Shown here piece after piece: positions 6,515 to 12,977 of a stretch of 13,919 bases of DNA. The position numbers and the translations under genes are program-made. The stretch covers positions 1-13,919 of the forward strand of contig JACDCJ010000023.1 in assembly GCA_013817655.1 (NCBI GenBank), written 5' to 3'. The notes beneath the pieces were generated by a model. It had not been told where the DNA came from, ran no database searches, and saw only the letters and a program-made list of their open reading frames with translations. This DNA is from Actinosomnolentus pattersoniae (SeqCode). Its GTDB lineage: Bacteria; Actinomycetota; UBA4738. Each line of letters opens with the position of its first letter. Position 1 is the stretch's first letter.

Positions 6515-6545
6515 CCATAAGAAGGAAATGAGATAGTTCTTATGG
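6515..6545. repeat. 9-bp inverted repeat, possible operator of DNRLRE gene
   Basis: Perfect arms CCATAAGAA (6515-6523) and TTCTTATGG (6537-6545) separated by 13 nt, in an AT-rich island between the response regulator stop and the DNRLRE gene start, 64-94 nt upstream of the latter. No T-run follows on either strand, so a protein-binding site is more likely than a terminator. The centre-to-centre distance of the arms is 22 nt, about two helix turns. Confidence 0.45.
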
Positions 6546-6579
6546 GCTAGTCCCAGCGAGCGCCGAAGGGTGGGCCGGC

Positions 6580-7245
6580 TCAGGACTCGGCCGGCGCCAA
6601 CAGGCGGTATCCGCTGCCGCGAACCGTTTCGAGCAGTCCGCTCCCGAGTTTCCGTCGCAGATAGCCGACGTAGACGTCCACGAGGTTCGTGCCCGGATCG
6701 AAGTCGAATCCCCAGACCCGAGAGAGCAGTTGAGCTCGTGACAGCACCTGGCCGGGATGGCGCATGAAGGTCTCCAGCAATGCGAACTCTCGGGCGGACA
6801 GGTCCACCTCCTGCCCGGCGGCGATCGCCCTCCTCGTCCGGGTGTCCAGCTTGAGGTCTCCGACGCGCAGAACGGCGCCGTGGTCTCCGCGAGGGCGCAG
6901 GCGCGCCCGGATCCGGGCAAGCAGCTCGTCGAAGGCGAACGGCTTGGTCATGTAGTCGTCTGCGCCCAGCTCGAGGCCCTCGACGCGGTCCGCGATCTCG
7001 CCACGAGCGGTAAGGATGATGACTGGAAGCTGCTCACCGACCTGCCGAAGCTTTCGAAGCACCTCGGAGCCGTCCATGTCCGGGAGCCCGAGGTCCAGCA
7101 CCATCAGGTCCACCCCACCGTTCATGACCAACGACAGCCCGTCCCTTCCGTTCATCGCGTGATGAACGGCGTATCCCTCCGCCTTGAGGCCCTTGGAGAG
7201 GAAGGACGCGATACGCGGCTCGTCCTCCACGACCACGATCTTCAT
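6580..7245 (-). CDS. OmpR/PhoB-family response regulator
   Basis: A 221-residue two-component response regulator. The receiver domain (1-115) has the acidic pair E7-D8, phospho-acceptor D51 (VLDLGLPDMDG), switch T79 (ILTARGE) and K101 (MTKPF), so it should be phosphorylatable. The winged-helix DNA-binding domain (about 125-217) shows VDLSAREFALLETFMRHPGQ, RVWGFDFDPGTNLVDVYVG and ETVRGSGYRLL, all standard for the OmpR class. The start ATG overlaps the stop of the upstream histidine kinase (ATGA), so it is translationally coupled and surely its cognate partner. Target genes are unknown; the inverted repeat at 6515-6545 and the secreted-protein gene next to it are the nearest candidates. Confidence 0.95.
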   Translation of the reverse strand: MKIVVVEDEPRIASFLSKGLKAEGYAVHHAMNGRDGLSLVMNGGVDLMVLDLGLPDMDGSEVLRKLRQVGEQLPVIILTARGEIADRVEGLELGADDYMTKPFAFDELLARIRARLRPRGDHGAVLRVGDLKLDTRTRRAIAAGQEVDLSAREFALLETFMRHPGQVLSRAQLLSRVWGFDFDPGTNLVDVYVGYLRRKLGSGLLETVRGSGYRLLAPAES

Positions 7246-9998
7246 CGAGGAATCCGGATCCAGAACGTCGCACCTTCGCCCGGACGGTTCTCGACGCCGG
7301 CCGAGCCACCGTGGGCGGCGGCGATCCCTCGTACTATCGCCAGGCCAAGGCCGCTTCCGGCCCCGGAGGTGTCGGCCCGCTGGAAAGGCTGGAACAGCCG
7401 CTCCTCCGCTCCGGCGGGCATCCCGTCTCCGGAATCGGAGACTTCGAACCTCCACATTCTCGGCTCCTCCTCGACCCCGAACTCCACCTTGGTCCCCTTC
7501 GTGTGCATCGCGGCGTTGTGCAGGAGGTTCACGAGGGCCTGGGTGAGGCGCTGGGGGTCGGCCTGGACGCTGCCGCGCGAAATGGGCCGGTAGCGAAGCC
7601 GGTCACCCAGCAAGGGCCGGGCCTTCGTCCGCACCTCGGAGAGAAACGTCTCGAGGTCCACGGGCTGTAGCCGAAGGAAGGATGGATCGTCCATCCGGAC
7701 AAGTGTCGTGATGTCGTCGACGATCCGGCCCATACGAGCGAGCTCGTCAACGACGACCCCGATCGCCTCCTTGACCTCCGATGGCTGAGGGTGGGGCCCG
7801 AGGACCTCGAGGTGACCCCGTGAGATCGTAATGGGGGTCTTGAGCTCATGGGAGGCAGCTCGCAGAAACATGTTCTTCATCTCGTCGAGCATCCGGAGGC
7901 GCTGAGCTGCCTCTCTCTCGATCGAGAGGGCCCTTTCGAGGTCCTGCTCTGCGCGCTTCACCTCGGTGATGTCGGACAGGATGCCGTGGATGAGGGCCGA
8001 GGTTCCCTCGCGGCCTCGAACGATGACGCCGCTGTCGCGCAGCCAAACCAGGCGTCCATCGCTCGCTCGCATCCGGTACTCGGTTTCGAAGGGTTGCCCG
8101 CTATCCCGCCCGCGTCGATAGTCGGCCATCGCCCGCTCGCGGTCCCTCGGGTCCAGGTGCTCGAACCAGAAGTGGGTCGAGCCGATCCATTGCGCCGGCG
8201 TGTACCCGAGGATGGATTCGACCTGCGGACTGATGTAGAGCGTCGTCATCTTGTCGTCCAATGCATCCGTATAGGTGATCGCCGGGACCTGTTCGACGAG
8301 CGTCCGGTATCGATGCTCCGCCAACCGCAGGTGTTCCTCTGTGCGCCTGCGTTCGGTGAGGTCTCGCGAACCGACGAGAAGCATCTCGGGGCGGCCCCCG
8401 TCGTCGAAGATGGCCACGCCCTGACTCTCCACGACTAGCCAGTAGCCGTCGCTGTCTCGCAGACGGAGGCTCGGGATCAGCCGCTGCATCCCGGAGAGCA
8501 TCTGCCCGATTGCCTCTTGGAAGGCAGGGCGATCGTCCACATGCACCAAGTCGGCCATCGGAAGTTGCAGAAGGTTTCCGTGAGAGTACCCGAGGATTCT
8601 GCGATGGGAGGGCGAGGCATAGAGGATCCGGCCGCCTGGATCGAGGACGGTGATGAGGTCCAGAGAGTTCTCGAGGACGAGGCGGTAGAGGTTCTGGCTC
8701 TTCCGAAGCTCCTCCTCGGCGGCTTTCCGGCCGATCAGCGAGCCGACTTGGGAGGCGACCGTGGAAACGACGTCGAGGAATCGTCGGTCCTCCTCCCGCC
8801 GATGGCGGAAGAAGAACTCGAGGACGGCGACTACATCCCCCCCGGCCATGACCGGAAAGGCCAGGCCGGCCGCCAATCCGAGGTCGAGGGCAGCGTTCCG
8901 GCGCGAGACCCCATCCATGGCTGATGGATCGGGCCACCACTCCGGGCGGTGCGTGGATACAACGGATGTGAGGGCGTCCGCCGATGCGAGCGCCCGGTAG
9001 GCGCCGTCGCCGTCCGGGTGTCTTTCCTGTGCGAGGACGTATGTGGCCGAGAGCTCGAGCGGAGATCCCTCCCCTGATCGTCGCCACGCCTGTCCGAAGA
9101 CCCATCCGGTGCGCTCGCAGATCTCACGCAGGGCGACCTGGATGCCTTCGTCCACGGTCGCGGCGGCGCCGATCGATAGAGCGAGGTCGTGCGTGAGCCG
9201 CAGTTCGCGTTCCACGAGCAATCGCTCGGTGATGTCCCTCACCACGCCGAGGAGGGCAACCGGCTTTCCGTCGACGCCGCGGATCAACGATGCGCTGAGC
9301 TCGCCCTGGTACCGACTGCCATCGCGCTTCACCAGGGTGAGGCGGAGTCCGCGAAGGCTGCCGGTCTCGAGAGTACGCCCCGCGCCCTCGGCGGCCAGAT
9401 TCCAGTCCTCCGGTGCGATGAAGTCGAAGACGCTGCGCCCGATCAGGGCGTCCGAGCCGCTCGCCCCGTAGAGCTCGACCGTCTGCTCGTTCACGACCGT
9501 TATGCGTAGATCGAGGTCGGCCACCACGACGGCGTCCGGGGACGTCTCGGCGAGAGCCCGATACCGCTCCTCGCTGGCGCGCAGCTGACCCTCGAGCGGC
9601 CGCCGGTCCCCGATGTCGCGACCGAGCGCGAAGATGAACCGGCTCCCCCCCATCTCGATCAACTGGGCGGCCAGCTCCACGAGACGAACTTCGCCGGACT
9701 TGGATCGGATCGACACCTGGATCGGGTCGAGGGGCTCGTCGTGCTCCAGGGCGTGGATGAGGCGTGTGCGGTCGGCGGGGTCCGCCCAGACGCCGAGCTC
9801 CATGAAGCTCCGCCCGATGACCTCCTCGCGCGCGTAACCGATCATCCGCAGGCAGGCGTCGTTCACCTCCAGGAGGCACCCGTCCTCGAGACGGCTGATG
9901 GCGATCGCGTCGGAGCTGGCCTGGAGCGCCCGCGCGAGGAGGTCATAGTCGCCGTGGACGGGAAGACGCGACGCATCAGCCGATGCGTCGCGTCTCAT
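7242..9998 (-). CDS. Multi-sensor histidine kinase PAS-PAS-GAF-PAS-PAS-HisKA-HATPase
   Basis: A 918-residue sensor kinase. Domains in order: PAS about 20-130 (ASSDAIAISRLEDG, EVNDACLRMIGY, ending RDIGDR), PAS 140-260 (ending VVRDITER), GAF 270-425 (SIGAAATVDEGIQVALREIC to FPVMAGGDVVAVLEFF), PAS 432-550 (NSLDLITVLDPGGRILYAS, ending RDLTER), PAS 560-680 (ending LSDITEV), HisKA 705-770 with phospho-accepting H717 (AASHELKTPI), and HATPase 805-918 with the N box (LVNLLHNAAMH, N824/N828), G1 (DSGDGMP) and G2 (GSGLGLAIV). No membrane segment or signal peptide is seen, so it senses a cytoplasmic or membrane-permeant signal, redox state or a ligand of GAF/PAS. The start ATG 9998 is preferred over ATG 10118, which lies in the terminator of the upstream gene. 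A TACTCT -10-like box lies about 35 nt upstream. A very stable hairpin begins with the second codon (see 9964-9995). Confidence 0.95.
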   Translation of the reverse strand: MRRDASADASRLPVHGDYDLLARALQASSDAIAISRLEDGCLLEVNDACLRMIGYAREEVIGRSFMELGVWADPADRTRLIHALEHDEPLDPIQVSIRSKSGEVRLVELAAQLIEMGGSRFIFALGRDIGDRRPLEGQLRASEERYRALAETSPDAVVVADLDLRITVVNEQTVELYGASGSDALIGRSVFDFIAPEDWNLAAEGAGRTLETGSLRGLRLTLVKRDGSRYQGELSASLIRGVDGKPVALLGVVRDITERLLVERELRLTHDLALSIGAAATVDEGIQVALREICERTGWVFGQAWRRSGEGSPLELSATYVLAQERHPDGDGAYRALASADALTSVVSTHRPEWWPDPSAMDGVSRRNAALDLGLAAGLAFPVMAGGDVVAVLEFFFRHRREEDRRFLDVVSTVASQVGSLIGRKAAEEELRKSQNLYRLVLENSLDLITVLDPGGRILYASPSHRRILGYSHGNLLQLPMADLVHVDDRPAFQEAIGQMLSGMQRLIPSLRLRDSDGYWLVVESQGVAIFDDGGRPEMLLVGSRDLTERRRTEEHLRLAEHRYRTLVEQVPAITYTDALDDKMTTLYISPQVESILGYTPAQWIGSTHFWFEHLDPRDRERAMADYRRGRDSGQPFETEYRMRASDGRLVWLRDSGVIVRGREGTSALIHGILSDITEVKRAEQDLERALSIEREAAQRLRMLDEMKNMFLRAASHELKTPITISRGHLEVLGPHPQPSEVKEAIGVVVDELARMGRIVDDITTLVRMDDPSFLRLQPVDLETFLSEVRTKARPLLGDRLRYRPISRGSVQADPQRLTQALVNLLHNAAMHTKGTKVEFGVEEEPRMWRFEVSDSGDGMPAGAEERLFQPFQRADTSGAGSGLGLAIVRGIAAAHGGSAGVENRPGEGATFWIRIPR
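9964..9995 (-). repeat. 14-bp perfect hairpin at codons 2-12 of the kinase
   Basis: Arms agacgcgacgcatc (9964-9977) and gatgcgtcgcgtct (9982-9995) with a 4-nt loop, immediately downstream of the kinase start codon. In the kinase mRNA it would be a GC-rich stem right at the ribosome entry site. It encodes the near-repeat RDASADASR. It may dampen translation or be a DNA palindrome bound by a protein; no T-run follows, so termination is not obvious. Confidence 0.6.
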
Positions 9999-10082
9999 GA
10001 TGTCGCCCGCATCATCGCAACCACGTCTGAAGAGTAGTGCGACCGGCGGGCCAAGATCCGCCTGTTCGATGCGTCCGGATCT

Positions 10083-10115
10083 CCGGATGGGGCCGGATCT
10101 TCCGGCCCCATCCGG
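10083..10115 (-). terminator. 15-bp perfect hairpin after the choice-of-anchor-P-like gene
   Basis: Arms ccggatggggccgga (10083-10097) and tccggccccatccgg (10101-10115) with a 3-nt loop, 20 nt after the stop of the secreted-protein gene. No T-run, but the stem is long and GC-rich as in many actinobacterial terminators. It insulates the kinase operon from the gene upstream. Confidence 0.75.
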
Positions 10116-10134
10116 CATGACCCCATCCGTCGAC

Positions 10135-11406
10135 CTACATGATCCCTACCTTCGCGACAGCGATCCGGATGTTGGTGCCGACCGGAACGCCAGGGATCCC
10201 GGGCTCCGTGACGTCGAGCTCGATCATCCGCACCTCGATACTCCGGGAGGTCTCGATGACCCGGTAGAGGTACAGAGTCCCGACACCGGGCAGGATGATC
10301 TGGGTGTTCGGGTCCACGTCGGACAGCGGCTCGCCATCCACCACGAGGTTCGTGAATGACGAACCATTGGAATCGAAGGTCTTGGTCGTCCCGTTGGAGG
10401 ATCCGTTCGCGACGGCCTTCACCTCGTCCGCGCTGATCAGGCCCTCGAGGACGTCGGCGGTCTGCACGGTGGAAGTGGCCTGGACCGTTGCCAGGTTTCC
10501 GGTGACGGTGCCGACTGCCGTCGTCACGACCTCGCCCACCTCGAACAGCGGAGGGAGGCTGACGCCGAGGACGTTGTTCATATTGTTACCGCCGAGGCAC
10601 CCGAGGTTCACGAGGGCCGACGGTCCGGACGTAACCACATCCGCGACCACGGCCCGCGAGCCGTATGCGGATGCGCTGACGAAGCCCGCCAGACCGGTTC
10701 GCAGCCCGGCCTTTGCGTGTGACGTGATGCTCTCGCTTCCGGTCGGGATCCCGAGCGGGTTCCCCACCTCGGTCACGAACACGTGGATCATGTTGATGGT
10801 CAGGGACGCCGAGCGAGACGAGATCTGCGGGATCTGCTCGTTCAGCACGACCCGGCCGATGCCCGGAAGCTGAATCGTCGTGTTGGGGGCGGGGTTGGGC
10901 ACGGGCACTCCGAGCACACTCAGATTCACGAAGCCAGAACCCGCGTCACTGAGACCGAAGCCCGTTCCGTCGAAGAGGGCCGTGCTGACTGCCGTGACCT
11001 GGCTCGCCGTGATGAGGGGCGGGGTGGGGCCGGCGGCGTCGAGCAGAGCGACCTGCTGGGCATTCGCCGACATGACCGTCTTCTGCACCCCGGACTCCAG
11101 CAGGGAGTCGGCGGTCGTGTTTACCGCTCCCGTGCTCACGATTGGAGGCACGTTGACCGAACCGACCGTGTTCTCCTTGTGGACGCCGGGAGCGGTGACG
11201 CATCCCAGCCCCACCTTGGCGCTTTTCCCTGCGAGGATCGTGTCCCCGACGAAAGCGTACGTCCCGTACGCGTCGCCCTGGTAGAGGAAATCATCCGGTC
11301 CCGCGGGGGTGGCTGACCGAGTGGCGGCGTCGGCACCCGGGGCGAGCGCGACCCCCAGGCCCAGTACCAGGATGAGGATCAATGGCATTCTCAACTTCTT
11401 ATGCAT
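10135..11406 (-). CDS. Secreted two-repeat protein, choice-of-anchor P-like
   Basis: A 423-residue exported protein. The signal peptide is residues 1-27 (MHKKLRMP, hydrophobic LILILVLGLGVALAP, cleavage after ADA). No C-terminal membrane anchor or LPxTG-like sorting signal follows, so it is probably released or loosely wall-bound. The mature part is a tandem duplication of about 180 residues. Unit 1 has SAKVGLGC, VNVPPIVSTGAVNTTADS, SQVTAVSTALF, NTTIQLPGIGRVVLNEQ and INMIHVFVTE; unit 2 has ALVNLGCLGG, VSLPPLFEVGEVVTTAVG, DEVKAVANGSS, NTQIILPGVGTLYLYRV and VRMIELDVTE. Each unit has one conserved Cys in a LGC motif, a possible disulfide between units. The pattern is that of choice-of-anchor P proteins, whose function is not known. 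The ATG at 11406 has AAAGGAG 8 nt upstream; an in-frame extension to 11463 adds no signal-like sequence. Own promoter and terminator are present. Confidence 0.75.
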   Translation of the reverse strand: MHKKLRMPLILILVLGLGVALAPGADAATRSATPAGPDDFLYQGDAYGTYAFVGDTILAGKSAKVGLGCVTAPGVHKENTVGSVNVPPIVSTGAVNTTADSLLESGVQKTVMSANAQQVALLDAAGPTPPLITASQVTAVSTALFDGTGFGLSDAGSGFVNLSVLGVPVPNPAPNTTIQLPGIGRVVLNEQIPQISSRSASLTINMIHVFVTEVGNPLGIPTGSESITSHAKAGLRTGLAGFVSASAYGSRAVVADVVTSGPSALVNLGCLGGNNMNNVLGVSLPPLFEVGEVVTTAVGTVTGNLATVQATSTVQTADVLEGLISADEVKAVANGSSNGTTKTFDSNGSSFTNLVVDGEPLSDVDPNTQIILPGVGTLYLYRVIETSRSIEVRMIELDVTEPGIPGVPVGTNIRIAVAKVGIM

Positions 11407-11481
11407 CTGTACGACTCCTTTCGATGACGAAACGGTGTTCCCAGGGAACCGCGCCCCGTTCACCTCCTCCCGATCCGCAGG

Positions 11482-11499
11482 CTAGTTCTATCGAACTAG
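11482..11499. promoter_or_regulatory. Operator-like palindrome at the transcription start
   Basis: CTAGTTC-TATC-GAACTAG, perfect 7-bp arms around a 4-nt centre. It begins within a few nt of the predicted transcription start of the choice-of-anchor-P-like gene, a classic repressor position. The XRE-SnoaL regulator encoded divergently 150 nt away is the obvious candidate ligand, by proximity only. A 5' mRNA stabilising stem is the alternative. Confidence 0.5.
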
Positions 11500-11504
11500 T
11501 ACTT

Positions 11505-11533
11505 ATTTTACTCCTCGTCACTTCGTGCGACAA
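11505..11533 (-). promoter_or_regulatory. Housekeeping-type promoter of choice-of-anchor-P-like gene
   Basis: On the minus strand TTGTCG (-35, 11528-11533), a spacer of exactly 17 nt, and TAAAAT (-10, 11505-11510). Transcription would start near 11498, leaving a leader of about 90 nt with the Shine-Dalgarno AAAGGAG at its end. This is the best promoter match in the window. Confidence 0.7.
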
Positions 11534-11640
11534 AACTGGATTGTGACGAGGTTCTCCCAAGAATGCAAGAGTTGGTCAGGAGAGTGGCGTCGACCGGAAG
11601 GGTGGCAGGGTCGATTTGCGTGACGGGTACTCCCTGGAAC

Positions 11641-11646
11641 TAGGAT
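11641..11646 (+). promoter_or_regulatory. -10 box of a probably leaderless XRE-SnoaL transcript
   Basis: TAGGAT, a TANNNT box, ends 6 nt before the GTG at 11653, so the first transcribed base should be the start codon itself. A TTGCGT at 11616-11621 could serve as -35 but at a long 19-nt spacing. Confidence 0.5.
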
Positions 11647-11652
11647 GAACGG

Positions 11653-12324
11653 GTGACGTCCCCAGGGGTTCTCGCCGTTGAGACGCTGGGCGAAGCGCTA
11701 CGGCTTCTCCAGTCGCGGGCCGGCATCAACCGGGACGACATGGCGCGCCTCGTCGGCGTCTCCAACGGGGCGATTTCGAACTACTTCAATGACGTGTCGG
11801 CTCCTTCGGCCTCGGTCCTTCGGCGGATCGCGAACGTGCTCGGAAAGCAGCTGAAGACCAACCCCGCCGTCTTGTGGATCGAGCTCGGTCACCTCCTGGA
11901 CGACCGGGGGGTCGGGTACGCCGCCCGGGGGGACCGGCGGCGGCGCCACGACCATCTAGTCGACGAGATGCACCGATCGCTCACCGTCGGGGACATGGAA
12001 ACCTTCTTCGACCTGCACACCGAGGACGTCGTGGTGCACGTCCCCGGCTCGAATCCGTTGGCCGGGGACCACAAGGGAGAACAGGCGGCCCGCCAGGTAT
12101 TCACGAAACTGATGGAGCTCGCCGGAGACTCCCCGAGGTTCGAGGTCCACGACATCCTCGCCAACGAGGAGCACACGGTTCTGCTCCTCGGACTTCGTGC
12201 CCGCCGGGGAGAGGAATACGTTCATCTGAACTTCGACCTCGTGTGCCATCTTCGGGACGGCAAGGTGACCGAGATGTGGGTCAACCCCGAAGACCAGTAC
12301 CGCGCCGACGCCTTCTGGTCCTGA
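11653..12324 (+). CDS. XRE-family HTH fused to SnoaL/NTF2-like domain
   Basis: A 223-residue one-component regulator. Residues 11-80 are an XRE helix-turn-helix (ALRLLQSRAGINRDDMARLVG, then VSNGAISNYFNDVSAPSASVLRRIANVLG). A short Arg-rich linker (90-98) leads into a SnoaL-like NTF2-fold domain at 99-222: HLVDEMHRSLTVGDMETFFDLHTEDVVVHVPGSNPLAGDHKGEQA opening the cone, then EEHTVLLLGLRARRG and LVCHLRDGKVTEMWVNPEDQYRADAFW closing it. NTF2 cones bind small hydrophobic ligands or act as enzymes, so the fusion suggests ligand-controlled DNA binding; the ligand is unknown. The GTG start is preferred because of the -10 box 7 nt ahead. It diverges from the choice-of-anchor-P-like gene and precedes a GNAT gene by 44 nt. 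Confidence 0.85.
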   Translation: MTSPGVLAVETLGEALRLLQSRAGINRDDMARLVGVSNGAISNYFNDVSAPSASVLRRIANVLGKQLKTNPAVLWIELGHLLDDRGVGYAARGDRRRRHDHLVDEMHRSLTVGDMETFFDLHTEDVVVHVPGSNPLAGDHKGEQAARQVFTKLMELAGDSPRFEVHDILANEEHTVLLLGLRARRGEEYVHLNFDLVCHLRDGKVTEMWVNPEDQYRADAFWS

Positions 12325-12355
12325 CGCCCCGCCGGGGAGCTTCCCGAGCTTTCGA

Positions 12356-12361
12356 TATCCT
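12356..12361 (+). promoter_or_regulatory. -10 box of a probably leaderless GNAT transcript
   Basis: TATCCT (TANNNT) with 7 nt between it and the ATG at 12369. No Shine-Dalgarno precedes the ATG, so initiation on a leaderless message is likely. A small CCCCGCCGGGG palindrome at about 12327-12337 separates it from the XRE-SnoaL stop. Confidence 0.5.
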
Positions 12362-12368
12362 TCGGCCG

Positions 12369-12932
12369 ATGTCGGAATCGCTCGCCGACGACTTCGCCCG
12401 TGTGCGGCCTCCCCTGGAGGGGCAACTGGTCCGGCTGCGGGCCGTGGAGGAGGATGATCTCCCGCGGCTGAACGAGCTGCTGTGGGACCCCTCCGTCACC
12501 GCCCAGCTCAGGGCGACGTGGCCTCAACCGCTAGGCGGAACCCGAGAGTGGTGGCAGCGCGCTCGCGGCGCGAACTACGAACGACACTTCGCGATCGCCA
12601 CGCTCGCCGGAGAGTTGATCGGCAACTGCGCCCTTCGGCATATCGACCCCCGCCCGCGAAAGGCGGACCTAGGCATCTTCCTCGGAAGGCCCTTCTGGGA
12701 CCAGGGGTTCGGAACGGACGCCGTCAGGACCGTCTGCCGATTCGCCTTCCGCGAGATGAACCTCCAACGGGTCGACCTCGAAGTCTTCGAGGGCAACCAG
12801 CGGGCGCGGCGCGCATACGAGAAGGTGGGGTTCAAGGAGGAGGGAAGACTGCGCCGGGGGCATTTCGTCGAAGGAAGGCACGTCGACGTCATCGTGATGG
12901 GCGTGCTGGCCGAAGAGCTTATCGAAGAGTGA
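12369..12932 (+). CDS. GNAT N-acetyltransferase, RimJ/RimL type
   Basis: A 187-residue acetyl-CoA-dependent acetyltransferase. It opens with LVRLRAVEEDDLPRLNELL (beta1-alpha1), has an acceptor region with WPQPLGGTREWWQRAR, the acetyl-CoA binding motif RPFWDQGFGTDAVR at 107-120, and EGNQRARRAYEKVGF at 141-155 with the likely general-acid tyrosine at Y150. It shares the RPFWDQGFGTDA / PAFWGQGFARDA layout with the acetyltransferase at 1292-1864 but is clearly diverged, so not a recent duplicate. Substrate unknown; similar proteins acetylate spermidine-type amines, drugs or ribosomal proteins. The ATG is fixed by the -10 box just upstream and by the family N-terminus. Confidence 0.88.
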   Translation: MSESLADDFARVRPPLEGQLVRLRAVEEDDLPRLNELLWDPSVTAQLRATWPQPLGGTREWWQRARGANYERHFAIATLAGELIGNCALRHIDPRPRKADLGIFLGRPFWDQGFGTDAVRTVCRFAFREMNLQRVDLEVFEGNQRARRAYEKVGFKEEGRLRRGHFVEGRHVDVIVMGVLAEELIEE

Positions 12933-12942
12933 GCCCCGGCCT

Positions 12943-12963
12943 CGAGCTGCACGCGGGAGCTCG
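12943..12963. terminator. Weak hairpin between convergent genes
   Basis: CGAGCT (12943-12948) and AGCTCG (12958-12963) around a 9-nt loop, in the 45-nt gap between the stops of the GNAT gene (plus) and the selenoprotein candidate (minus). Its position suits a bidirectional terminator; the stem is short and lacks T-runs. Confidence 0.3.
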
Positions 12964-12977
12964 GCGCTCGCAACCGC

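Noticed and set aside
9999..10118. Longer histidine kinase start (ATG at 10118)
   Set aside because: It would begin just after the arm of the terminator hairpin at 10083-10115 and be translated through it; the added residues look like translated noncoding DNA.
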